From NCBI RefSeq assembly GCF_015670405.1, contig NZ_JADPBQ010000003.1, forward strand, positions 1-64,000: 64,000 nucleotides of DNA, given 5' to 3'. The position numbers were made by a program, and so were the translations under genes. Shown here piece by piece: positions 17,895-26,095 of this stretch (its first letter is position 1; every line of letters begins with the position of its first letter). Under the pieces are notes generated by a model. The model worked only from the letters and a program-made list of their open reading frames with translations, ran no database searches and was not told where the DNA came from. Origin of the DNA: Clostridium sp. 1001271B_151109_B4. GTDB taxonomy: Bacteria; Bacillota; Clostridia; Clostridiales; Clostridiaceae.

Positions 17895-18653
17895 TTATTT
17901 TCTTCTTCTCTTAATACAATAAATAATAATAGCTACTATTATTAAAGTAATTACCACTAATGCAATGACTATATTTTGTATATTAGGAACTTTAAATCCT
18001 ATCATTATACTATTATTTTCATTTAAATCATTTATAGTGTAAGAATACTTTATAGCTTTATCACTAACCTTTTCATTCGCATTTGTATCTGTTATTTTAA
18101 CTGGCATAGATATTGACAAATCTACGGGAATATTACCTATTAAACTAGATATATTTTTATTTACTAAAGTTCCTAAGTTTAACCCTATATTATTATTTAT
18201 ATTACTATTTATATAATCACTAATAATATCTACTGTACTATCATTAAGCTTAAGTGTTACTTTATATTCATTAGTAAAAATTCCTTTATCAGTCTCTTCA
18301 ATTATACTAAAATAATCATTGCTTAAATTTGATACTTCATTAATTTCAACTTTATCAGTTGATATATTAAGCTCTTCTGTATTTAAGTCTCCTTCTTTTG
18401 ATTTAGTTACTTCTCCAAAGTGTATTCTATCAGGAATATCATCTTTAACCTCAGTAATTATCTTTGATAGTAAATCGTTATCCACTAACTTATTTATAGT
18501 ATCATCATAATATACTTTTATTTTTGTATCACTAGTTCCATCTATATTGATAGAAGTATCACTACTTATCTTCATCTCCCCACATCCAATTAATATGAAC
18601 ATCATACTCATAATTAAAAATAGAACCAGCATATACTTTTTAAATTTTCTCAT
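17895..18653 (-). CDS. Lipoprotein with C-terminal membrane anchor
   Basis: About 252 residues. A lipoprotein signal peptide ends at the lipobox ILIGC (C24) and a hydrophobic helix near the C-terminus (IVIALVVITLIIVAIIIYCI) is followed by KRRRK, so the extracellular domain may be anchored at both ends. The middle is rich in Asp, Asn, Ser and Thr and looks like a beta-sandwich (TKIKVYYDDTINKLVDNDLL, EYKVTLKLNDSTVDIISDYI, VDLSISMPVKITDTNANEK). This layout is seen in LppM/DUF3153-like proteins, but I cannot assign a family with certainty. I prefer ATG 18653 over a TTG three codons upstream. Function unknown. Confidence 0.72.
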   Translation of the reverse strand: MRKFKKYMLVLFLIMSMMFILIGCGEMKISSDTSINIDGTSDTKIKVYYDDTINKLVDNDLLSKIITEVKDDIPDRIHFGEVTKSKEGDLNTEELNISTDKVEINEVSNLSNDYFSIIEETDKGIFTNEYKVTLKLNDSTVDIISDYINSNINNNIGLNLGTLVNKNISSLIGNIPVDLSISMPVKITDTNANEKVSDKAIKYSYTINDLNENNSIMIGFKVPNIQNIVIALVVITLIIVAIIIYCIKRRRK

Positions 18654-18743
18654 ATTTCTCAAGTCCCTTCTTTCTAAAAATCACTATGTTATTAGTATAA
18701 GTAATTTGAACTTATTTTAATATCTTTAATCATATTTTTCCGT

Positions 18744-18806
18744 AAAAAAATCACATTAACATGTTAAGAAAATTTTTTCTTATCTTCTGTTATTGTGATT
18801 TTTTTA
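18744..18806 (-). terminator. Terminator downstream of nrdG
   Basis: Long A/T-rich hairpin with AAAAAATCACA/TGTGATTTTTT arms and inner complementary segments, ending in a U-run on the minus strand. The A-run on the other side makes it potentially bidirectional. Confidence 0.75.
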
Positions 18807-18818
18807 TTAATTAAATTT

Positions 18819-19316
18819 TTATAATATTTCAACTACATTGCCTTGATCTAATGACTTTTTCACATCTATAACTCTTTGATTAGCTGATCCCCTGTATTTA
18901 AGCATTATATCTCTTTTATCTGCTTGAAACTTTCCATCTATTAAAACATCTACTTCCTTTAATATTTCTAACCTTTTAGGGTTGCTAATTATTTCTTCAA
19001 AAGTATAGCCCGACCATAACCATATTGATTTATCTGTCTCTAATTTTATTCTTTTTAATAGATTAAGTAATGTATCATCCATTATTTGTTGCATAGGTTC
19101 TCCACCTAATATATTTACACCTTTTATTTGTCTATTTTTAGTTAATTCAATAAACTCATCTTCTGTTTCTTTAGTAAATTCATTTCCATAATTAAAATCT
19201 TGTTGCTCTTTATTAAAGCACCCTTCGCAATTGTGAGTACATCCACTTACAAAGAGTGTAGTACGTATACCTGGCCCATTTGTAACATCTAATTTTCTTA
19301 TCTTTGCATAATTCAT
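18819..19316 (-). CDS. nrdG: Anaerobic ribonucleoside-triphosphate reductase activating protein
   Basis: A 165-residue radical SAM enzyme that installs the glycyl radical on NrdD. The cluster motif is C26-x3-C30-x2-C33 in VSGCTHNCEGCFNKE, preceded by DVTNGPGIRTTLFV, and followed by the SAM-binding GGEP (NILGGEPMQQ). The start is ATG 19316 behind GGAGAGGAGTG; an in-frame start six codons upstream would overlap this site. It lies 60 bp after the end of nrdD, but a hairpin with a U-tract sits in that gap, so its level may be set by read-through or by a separate promoter. Confidence 0.96.
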   Translation of the reverse strand: MNYAKIRKLDVTNGPGIRTTLFVSGCTHNCEGCFNKEQQDFNYGNEFTKETEDEFIELTKNRQIKGVNILGGEPMQQIMDDTLLNLLKRIKLETDKSIWLWSGYTFEEIISNPKRLEILKEVDVLIDGKFQADKRDIMLKYRGSANQRVIDVKKSLDQGNVVEIL

Positions 19317-19347
19317 ACTTTCACTCCTCTCCAATTATATATTATGC

Positions 19348-19371
19348 AAAAAAAGAGAGGTAACCCTCTCA
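19348..19371 (-). terminator. Terminator between nrdD and nrdG
   Basis: GAGAGG-GTTA-CCTCTC hairpin followed by seven U on the minus strand, only 6 bp past the nrdD stop and about 30 bp before the nrdG start. Confidence 0.85.
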
Positions 19372-19376
19372 TTTTT

Positions 19377-19449
19377 TTATAAATGAAGAACTCTATCTCC
19401 AATTTCTGCTGTTCTTCCCTTGTTCCAATAAGAACTTCCTATATCCATT
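19377..19449 (-). CDS. nrdD: nrdD exon 3 (C-terminal 24 codons)
   Basis: After removal of intron 2 this exon restores the frame and encodes the C-terminus, the last base of a Leu codon then MDIGSSYWNKGRTAEIGDRVLHL and a TAA stop. A WN(K/Q)GRTxEIxxRVLHL tail is typical of class III reductases. The exon is too short to be seen as an ORF on its own. Its first base follows the intron's terminal G. Confidence 0.88.
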
Positions 19450-19725
19450 CTACCGTTAGTTTCCTAATACTTTAACACCTATTTAAAGGTCGGAGTAGAC
19501 TATACATTTACATAAACAATATATGTATTACCATTATAGTCGTTGAGCCTTCTCCTTATCTCTTTAGACTTAGAAGCTTGGTTGCGGATTGTCCAATCAT
19601 AGTACCTTTTTACTTTACCTAAGAAATTACTCTTAGCCATTGTTTAATTTCTTAAACAACTTAGTAGTACTAAGCTCTAAGGATGTTCCCGCAGTTTCGG
19701 TAATTTAACGTGAGCCTATATTGTT
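19450..19725 (-). mobile_element. Group I intron 2 in nrdD (no ORF)
   Basis: A 276-nt intron. P1 is visible: exon end GUGGGUU pairs with GGCUCAC in the intron, placing a U-G pair at the 5' splice site after position 19726. Group I core elements follow: AAUUACCGAAACUGCGGGA (P region), GACAAUCCGCAACCAAGC (Q region), GGCUCAACGACUA (R) and UAGUCUACUCCGACC (S). The last intron base is G (complement of 19450). Splicing joins ...TGT GGG TT to A ATG GAT and gives CG-L-MD. It lacks an endonuclease and would depend on in-trans mobility or be fixed. Confidence 0.88.
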
Positions 19726-20615
19726 AACCCACAAGTTCTTCTCATAACTTGTAATTCACTTTCATCATCATTTCCACATGATGGGCAATGCCAAGTTAAA
19801 CTTTCTTTATCTAATTGCATTTCACCATTAAATCCACATTTGAAACAAACATCAGATTTAGTATTGATTTCTGCATATTGAATATTGTGATATATAAAAT
19901 TAATTATCTCTTCAACAGCTTCAACATTTTTATTCATATCTGGTACTTCTATATAAGAAATACATCCTCCACTACTTATTGAATGGAATTGTGATTCAAA
20001 CTTTAACTTACTAAATGCATCTATTTCTTCACAAACATGTACATGATATGAATTTGTATAATATAATCTATCAGTTACATTAGGTATTTCACCAAATCTA
20101 GATTTATCTATTCTGCAGAATCTGTATATTAAGCTTTCTGCTGGTGTACCATATAATCCAAATCCAAGACCTGTTTCATCCTTCCATTCTTCACATTTTT
20201 CTTTCATGTGATTCATTACTTCTAAAGCAAACTTTTCTCCCTCTTCAGAAGTATGACTTACTCCAAGCATTGCTTGAACCATTTCAGCTATACCAACATA
20301 TCCAAGTGAAAGAGTTGAATAACCATCTTTTAATAGCTTATCTATCTTTTCACCTTTTTTAAGTCTTGCTATAGCTCCATGTTGCCAATGTATTGGACTT
20401 GAATCTGAAGTCACTCCAAGTAACATTTTATGTCTTGTTATTAATGCATCTTTACAAAGATCTAATCTTTGATCTAGCATTTCCCAAAACATCTCCATAT
20501 CCTTATCAGCTATTATAGAAATTTGTGGTAAATTCAAACTAACCACTCCTTGGTTAAATCTTCCATACCACTTATATTCTCCATTTATTTTTTTAGGAGA
20601 TAAATGTGATCTACA
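19726..20615 (-). CDS. nrdD: nrdD exon 2 (anaerobic ribonucleotide reductase, active-site half)
   Basis: This exon supplies 296 codons plus two bases. It starts with the Cys codon of CRSHLSPKKINGEYKWYGRFNQGVVSLNLP, the cysteine equivalent to the thiyl-radical residue of phage T4 NrdD (C290 in MGCR). It ends at CFKCGF...WHCPSCG, the zinc site with two CxxC pairs, then VMRRTCG, whose glycine is the expected glycyl-radical site. The catalytic core between the introns is intact. Its apparent ATG-like start and in-frame stop (RTCGLTI) are artefacts of intron sequence, so any gene caller would report a truncated protein. Confidence 0.92.
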
Positions 20616-21574
20616 CAAGCGAGATGTATATTTCTATACTGGTTACTCACTCTGACTATATCTTCAACTAGTGCATTTTTACCACACACTAGAAGCCTTG
20701 CACTTCCAAATGATTTAATTCACTTGTACTCTACTCGTTTATTCACTAAAGATTTTCTCTTTAGCTATACTTTCGATAGTCGATTGACCTTCTAAATAAT
20801 CTTCATAATACTTAAAATTATAGCCTTTATATGGTGATTTAGTTTTGCCTTTACACCTAGTTATTACCATGCAATCTGTTGTTACTCCATGGTATCTCTG
20901 TAATTCTTTTATAGAGTTAAAAAATCTTACTTCTCGTCCATCAACTGATATTGATACACATCTCTTTGCTGTAGGAGGCATTTTTCCATACATCCCGTTT
21001 CTTGCACCTTTTAATCCACCATTAATACGCATAGGATTTCTATCACCTAATTTACTTTCTCGTATTTTTTTAGAAATCTCTACTTTATTAGGATGGTTAC
21101 TTAATGTATCTCCACCACATTTACCTTTTGATTCACGAGAATTATATCCATTTGCAACTGAATCATAATAATGAATCCAATAAACTTCCTTCTCATTCAA
21201 TTCATCCTGATCATATGCATAATCAATTTGCTCAATAGTAAATTGATCTCTTCCATATTTTCTTACTGCTCTATAAAATTTAGTATCATGTTCTTCTTTT
21301 TGGTACCCCATATGTCTACTAAAGCGTTGCTTTAAAGTTTCACTAGTTTGCCCTATATAAACTTTGTTATTGACTATACAAGTTATCTTATATATTATCA
21401 TGAGGACCTCCAAAAATTATTTAGCTTGGCACTGGATTGTCATATCTATATAAGACTTAGATTCCCCAGTTAGCATAATTTTATGCAATCATTTCCTATT
21501 GCTACTTTAAAATATAAAGTAAATTACACACCCATTTTTAATGGTTCACAAGGTTTTATATGGGCAATAGTTTT
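20616..21574 (-). mobile_element. Group I intron 1 in nrdD, with GIY-YIG endonuclease gene
   Basis: A 959-nt intron. P1 forms between exon end UAUGGGU and GCCCAUA in the intron, giving a U-G pair at the splice site (exon 1 ends at 21575). Core-like segments AACUGGGGAAUCU and GACAAUCCAGUGCCAAGC lie before the endonuclease gene. GUUGAAGAUAUAGUC (R/S region) lies after it, and the intron ends in G (complement of 20616). Removal joins ATG GGT to TGT AGA and yields MG-CRSHL. The endonuclease gene sits in a peripheral loop with its own ribosome binding site. Confidence 0.9.
20739..21401 (-). CDS. Intron-encoded GIY-YIG homing endonuclease
   Basis: About 220 residues. The GIY-YIG nuclease domain is at the N-terminus: IIYKITCIVNNKVYIGQTS (the KIT..YIG variant of GIY...YIG), then RFSRHM with the catalytic arginine and ELNEKEVYWIHYYDS with the metal-binding glutamate. 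DNA-binding modules follow: NUMOD3-like repeats (EISKKIRESKLGDRNPM, NGMYGKMPPTAKR) and a C-terminal NUMOD1/helix-turn-helix-like unit (FFNSIKELQRYHGVTTDCMVITRCKGK). It should cut intronless nrdD alleles and start intron homing. The likely start is ATG 21401 after GGAGGTCCTC; a TTG four codons upstream overlaps that site. The frame is intact. Confidence 0.92.
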   Translation of the reverse strand: MIIYKITCIVNNKVYIGQTSETLKQRFSRHMGYQKEEHDTKFYRAVRKYGRDQFTIEQIDYAYDQDELNEKEVYWIHYYDSVANGYNSRESKGKCGGDTLSNHPNKVEISKKIRESKLGDRNPMRINGGLKGARNGMYGKMPPTAKRCVSISVDGREVRFFNSIKELQRYHGVTTDCMVITRCKGKTKSPYKGYNFKYYEDYLEGQSTIESIAKEKIFSE

Positions 21575-22738
21575 ACCCATAGGAGGGAAAGTATTTCCTT
21601 CATAATTTTCTCTCATTATCTTAGCACTTTGATAATCTGGTACTAATCTTTTAGCTGTACATTTAGCTGCAAGTTTAGTTATATAATCATATTTACCACC
21701 TTCAAGACAATTGTGTTCATCTAATAAGTACACTAACTTAGGGAATGCTTCTCCAATTTCTTGACCTTTGTAATTTTTCATTCCTTCAAGTCTTTGCCTT
21801 ATCATTTCTTCACAAATCATCGCCATCTCTTCTTCATAAGGATGACCCTCTTCTATCTCCAGGTAAATAGTACTAAATGGAGCTTGACCATTTGTGGTTT
21901 GTAATGTAGATAATTGATATCTTATCGTTTGAACTCCATCTTTAAGTTCCTTCATTTTTGCATCTTTAGCTAACTTTGTAGCAAGAACTTCATCATTAAG
22001 CATTTCCATATAGTGTTTATATGCTTTTTCTTCTGTAACCTTAAGATATTTAGCTAAATGCTTAATTGTTATACTTTGCCCACCATATTGATTAGATGAA
22101 ACTTGAGCTATTATTTGTGTTGCAACTGTACATGCAGTCCCAAAACTCTTTGGCTCTTCAACTAATTTTTCATTTATTACTGTACTGTTCGTAAACATAT
22201 CTTCTAAGTTTATTAAACAACAGTTAAACATTGGTGATATGGTATAATCCATATCATGCCAGTGAATTGCTCCTTCATCATGTGCTTGCACTATATGAGC
22301 CGGAATTAACTTTCTTCTAGCAATATCCTTGGATACTTCTCCTGCAATTAAATCTCTTTGAGTTGCAGAAACGACAGGATTCTTGTTAGAATTTTCTTTC
22401 ATTACATCTTCATTCTTCTTACTTAATAGCTCTAATATACTATCATCTGTAGTATTAGTATTTCTCTTAAACTCTTGTACAGCTCTATAACCTTCATATG
22501 CTCTTGCAGTTTCAGCTTGTCCGTAATGAACTAATCTATCATATACATAATCTTCTATTTTGTATATTGTAGCTATTTCATCTTGCTTACTAAAATATTT
22601 TTCAGCATCATTTGCTATTAATCTTGCAATATCACCTAAAAATATTCCACTACCATTTTTCATAGATTTACAAATTGCTTCTCTAATTTTACTCTTATCG
22701 AACTCTACTGTACTTCCGTCCCTTTTAATTACTTTCAA
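21575..22738 (-). CDS. nrdD: nrdD exon 1 (anaerobic ribonucleoside-triphosphate reductase)
   Basis: Class III ribonucleotide reductase, which makes deoxynucleotides from ribonucleoside triphosphates without oxygen. Exon 1 gives 388 codons: an N-terminal ATP-cone (KVIKRDGSTVEFDKSKIREAI, about residues 1-90), then catalytic-barrel segments HDMDYTISPMFNCCLINLEDMF and GGQSITIKHLAKYLK, and ends NTFPPMG. With exons 2 and 3 the mature protein would be about 708 residues, the family norm. There is no ATG; the alternatives are GTG 22747, TTG 22741 and TTG 22738. I chose TTG 22738 because the free ATP-cone proteins in this window begin MKVIKKDG and the spacing from GGGAG is 8 nt. The exon 1 frame continues into the intron to a stop near 21524. 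Confidence 0.93.
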
Positions 22739-22843
22739 CAATACCACTCCCTAAACTTAAGTATATTTAAATTATGTAACATGTTATTATAAAAAAATCA
22801 CATAAAAAAAATAGTGCTTACATTAATACTTCTTCTCTTAAAT

Positions 22844-22891
22844 ACACAACATATTGTACTATCTTTTTAATTCAAATACAATATATAGTTG
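22844..22891 (-). promoter_or_regulatory. nrdD promoter overlapped by two NrdR-box-like sites
   Basis: Two related 16-bp sites begin at 22844 (ACACAACATATTGTAC) and 22876 (ATACAATATATAGTTG). They are 32 bp apart, three helical turns, as NrdR box pairs normally are. Read on the minus strand, a -35 TTGTAT lies in the upstream box and a -10 TACAAT in the downstream box, with 17-bp spacing. Bound NrdR would block the polymerase. No nrdR gene is in this window. Confidence 0.75.
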
Positions 22892-23128
22892 TTGCTATAT
22901 TTAAAGATTTTTTGTATTTATACTTATAAGCACTTTAATTTTCTCGTTATTTTATAGGTTCCTTAATTAACCTTATTTACTTTTTTATTCATTCCTTAAA
23001 CAACATTTTTTCATTATACTACATATTTTTTTATAAAACACGACTTGAAATTTATCTTAAGATATGCTTTTTGAAAATAAAACTTTTTCAATTTTAAGCT
23101 CATATTCTTTGTTCCCTACTGTTTAGAA

Positions 23129-24043
23129 TTATAATTTTTCCAAATCATATGGAGTATTTTGATAAACACAGTAATTAAGCCAATTACTAAATACTATATT
23201 AGCACTACCTCTCCAAGTAACCATTGGTCTAAGTGATGTATCATCATTTGGAAAATAGTTTCTTGGAATTTCAATATCTAAGCCTTTATTAAAATCTCTA
23301 AAATATTCATCACTTAAAGTATTTCTCTCATACTCTAAATGCCCTGTAATAAAGACTTGTCTCCTACTTTTATTTGCTACAATAAAAATACCTGCATCAT
23401 TTGACTCAGATAATATTTCTAATTCAGATATTTTTTCTATATCTTCTCTTTTCACCTCTGTATGTCTAGAATGAGGTGCATAAAACACATCATCTAAACC
23501 TCTTGTAAGGTCAGTATTTTTATTATTTATATAATGTTCAAAAACACCAAACATTTTCTTTTCTAATTGATACTTAGGAATACCATAATGATAATTTAAT
23601 CCTGCTTGAGCCCCCCAACAAATATGTAGAGTAGAAAATACATTACTCTTGCTCCATTCCATTATTTCCTTTAATTCTTCCCAATACATTACATCTTCAA
23701 ATTCTAGTTGCTCAACTGGTGCCCCTGTTATTACTAATCCATCAAACCTCTCGTCTTTTATATCATTAAAAAAACTGTAAAACTTCTCCATATGTTCAAG
23801 AGATGTATGAGTAGATCTATAACTTTCAGTTTGCAATAGTTTAATTTCTACTTGAAGTGGTGTATTAGATAAATACCTAAGTAATTGATTTTCTGTTTGA
23901 ATCTTTTTAGGCATTAAATTTAAAATTGCGATTTTTAATGGTCTAATATCTTGCTTCCCAGCTCTCTCATTATTCATTACAAATATATTTTCATCAGATA
24001 AAACCTTAAATGCAGGTAAATCCCTTGGAATTTTTATTGGCAT
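23129..24043 (-). CDS. metAA: Homoserine O-acetyltransferase, MetA family
   Basis: A 304-residue MetA-type acyltransferase that activates homoserine for methionine synthesis. Catalytic residues are C142 in [16 protein letters not shown]235 in ITGHLEYER and E237. Numbering matches the family exactly. Residue 111 is Glu ([13 protein letters not shown]). Studies of MetA showed that Glu here selects acetyl-CoA and Gly selects succinyl-CoA, so despite the usual name homoserine O-succinyltransferase I expect acetyl transfer. The ATG at 24043 follows GGGGGGAGGCT. No S-box or T-box is visible in the upstream 260 bp, which it shares with the divergent ade gene. Confidence 0.93.
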   Translation of the reverse strand: MPIKIPRDLPAFKVLSDENIFVMNNERAGKQDIRPLKIAILNLMPKKIQTENQLLRYLSNTPLQVEIKLLQTESYRSTHTSLEHMEKFYSFFNDIKDERFDGLVITGAPVEQLEFEDVMYWEELKEIMEWSKSNVFSTLHICWGAQAGLNYHYGIPKYQLEKKMFGVFEHYINNKNTDLTRGLDDVFYAPHSRHTEVKREDIEKISELEILSESNDAGIFIVANKSRRQVFITGHLEYERNTLSDEYFRDFNKGLDIEIPRNYFPNDDTSLRPMVTWRGSANIVFSNWLNYCVYQNTPYDLEKL

Positions 24044-24187
24044 AGCCTCCCCCCTTACATACATATTAAATCATATTTTTACCAATTTTAGAATATTTAT
24101 TATTAATATTAATCTTTGTCGATTTCTAATTTCCACAATTTTTCCTTTTCCATAAAAAAATTATAATCATATATTTGTAAAAATAAC

Positions 24188-24257
24188 TTTCGTATAAGCC
24201 TAAAAATATGGTTTGGGCGTTTCTACTATATCACCGTAAATGATATTAACTATGAAA
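24188..24257 (+). promoter_or_regulatory. Purine riboswitch aptamer (guanine class) upstream of ade
   Basis: All landmarks of the purine aptamer are present: P1 UUUCGUA/UAUGAAA, J1/2 UAA, P2 GCCUAAA/UUUGGGC with loop AAUAUGG, J2/3 GUUUCUA, P3 AUAUCA/UGAUAU with loop CCGUAAA, and J3/1 ACU. The specificity base equivalent to position 74 of the xpt aptamer is C, which indicates guanine or hypoxanthine rather than adenine. No terminator follows. Instead AAUCCAC (24261-24267) can pair with GUGGAUU (24296-24302), which covers the ade ribosome binding site. Confidence 0.88.
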
Positions 24258-24307
24258 TAAAATCCACGAAGGTTAATGTATTATTATTAGAAAAGGTGGA
24301 TTAATTA

Positions 24308-26047
24308 ATGAATAAACAAATTCTTATTGATAATATTAAAGCAGCTAATAAGGATATTCCCTCTGATTTAGTTATTAAAAACATTTCTGTAGTTGATGTA
24401 TTTCAATGCAACTCCTTTATTTGCGATGTAGCTATAAAAAATGGATATATTGTTGGTCTTGGTGAATATTCTGGGAAAGAAGAAATTGATGGAACTGGCA
24501 AATTTATTTGTCCAGGTTTAATTGATTCTCACGCTCACATAGAATCATCTATGCTTACTCCTAGTGAATATTGTAAAACTGTACTATTACATGGAGTAAC
24601 TTCGTTGATAGCAGATCCTCATGAGATAGCAAATGTTATTGGGCAAGCAGGAATTGAATTTATGATTAATTCCTCAACAAATCTTCCATTTGATTTTTAT
24701 TTTATGCTTCCTTCTTGTGTTCCTTCTACACCCTTTGAAAATTCTGGTGCAATATTAGATAGTAAAGACTTAAAAACTTTCTATAACGAATCAAAAGTTT
24801 TAGGCTTAGCTGAAGTTATGGATTATCCCTCTGTATCAAATTGCAATGATGATATGATTAATAAACTTTTTGATGCAATTTCAAATAATAGTATTATTGA
24901 TGGACATGGTGCCGGATTAAATTCACATTCAGTTAATGTTTATTCTACAGCAAATATAAAAACAGACCATGAATGTGCTACCTATGAAGAATTAGTTGAT
25001 AGAGTACGACGTGGAATTTATGTACTTATGAGAGAAGGAACTGTTGCTAAAAACTTAAATGATTTAATAAAGGGTGCCTCAATTTTTAATAGTAGGCGGC
25101 TTTGCTTATGTACTGATGATAAGCATATTGATGATTTATCTAAAAATGGTAGTATAGATACCTCTATTAAAATGTGTATTAAAAATGGACTTGCTCCTGA
25201 AATTGCAATTCAAATGGCCACATTAAATGCAGCTGAATGTTACAATTTAAAAAATAAGGGTGCCATAGCTCCTTCATATATTGCAGATCTTATTATCCTT
25301 GATAATTTAGAAGAGTTTAAAATTAATTCTGTTTATAAAAGTGGTAAATTAATAGTAAGTAATACTAAATTAATTGCTGATATTGCTAATTCATACTCAG
25401 CTCCACCATTAAATAATTCAATTAATTTACCTAAACTAACAAAAGATAGCTTTAAAATTGATATAAAAAATAAGTCTTTCTTAAATATTATAGAATTAAT
25501 ACCAAATAAATTAGAAAGCAACCATTTAAAGATTAATATAAAAGACTTAAACCTTAAAGAGGAATTCACAAGCTCTACAACAAAAGATAATTTATTAAAA
25601 ATTGCAGTTATAGAGCGCCATAAAAACACTGGAAATATTGGATTAGGAATTTTAAAGGGTTTAGATTTAAAATATGGTGCAATAGCTACAACTATAGCAC
25701 ATGACTCTCATAATATGATTATTTGTGGAACTAATGATGATGATATGATATATGCAGCAGAAGAACTAAAGAGAATAAATGGTGGAATCATAGTTGTTAA
25801 AGATGGAAAAACTCTTGCTTCTGTATCTCTAGAAATAGGTGGCATTATTACTTCTAGATCATGCCAAGAAGTAATATCAGATTTAACTAAGCTTCATGCT
25901 GCAGTTAAAATACTAGCACCTACAATTACATTTAATCCATTTTTAACCCTATCATTCTTATCTTTACCTGTTATTCCTCAAATCAAAATAACTGATAAGG
26001 GATTATTTGATGTAAGAAACTTCAACTTCATACCTGTTGCAGAATAG
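24308..26047 (+). CDS. ade: Adenine deaminase
   Basis: A 579-residue amidohydrolase converting adenine to hypoxanthine and ammonia in purine salvage. The metal-binding motif is LIDSHAHIESS (HxH), followed by DPHEIANVIG, DGHGAGLN and the C-terminal active-site aspartate in CLCTDDKHIDDL. The C-terminal ~200 residues form the extra domain typical of bacterial Ade (GNIGLGILKGLDLKYGAIATTIAHDSHN). AAAAGGTGGA precedes the ATG and lies in a sequestering hairpin controlled by the upstream riboswitch. Repression by guanine or hypoxanthine would limit conversion of adenine into the hypoxanthine pool. Confidence 0.96.
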   Translation: MNKQILIDNIKAANKDIPSDLVIKNISVVDVFQCNSFICDVAIKNGYIVGLGEYSGKEEIDGTGKFICPGLIDSHAHIESSMLTPSEYCKTVLLHGVTSLIADPHEIANVIGQAGIEFMINSSTNLPFDFYFMLPSCVPSTPFENSGAILDSKDLKTFYNESKVLGLAEVMDYPSVSNCNDDMINKLFDAISNNSIIDGHGAGLNSHSVNVYSTANIKTDHECATYEELVDRVRRGIYVLMREGTVAKNLNDLIKGASIFNSRRLCLCTDDKHIDDLSKNGSIDTSIKMCIKNGLAPEIAIQMATLNAAECYNLKNKGAIAPSYIADLIILDNLEEFKINSVYKSGKLIVSNTKLIADIANSYSAPPLNNSINLPKLTKDSFKIDIKNKSFLNIIELIPNKLESNHLKINIKDLNLKEEFTSSTTKDNLLKIAVIERHKNTGNIGLGILKGLDLKYGAIATTIAHDSHNMIICGTNDDDMIYAAEELKRINGGIIVVKDGKTLASVSLEIGGIITSRSCQEVISDLTKLHAAVKILAPTITFNPFLTLSFLSLPVIPQIKITDKGLFDVRNFNFIPVAE

Positions 26048-26095
26048 TTTTGTGTTATAATATTGTTAGATTTTTGATTTAAGAGGTATAACAAA

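Noticed and set aside
20739-22738. nrdD as a pseudogene with an inserted endonuclease gene
   Set aside because: Precise group I P1 pairings, core motifs and terminal G residues restore the frame across both junctions, so splicing explains the interruptions.
24188-24257. Adenine-class riboswitch upstream of ade
   Set aside because: The specificity base is C (ACTATG), not U, so the guanine class fits despite the adenine-related gene.
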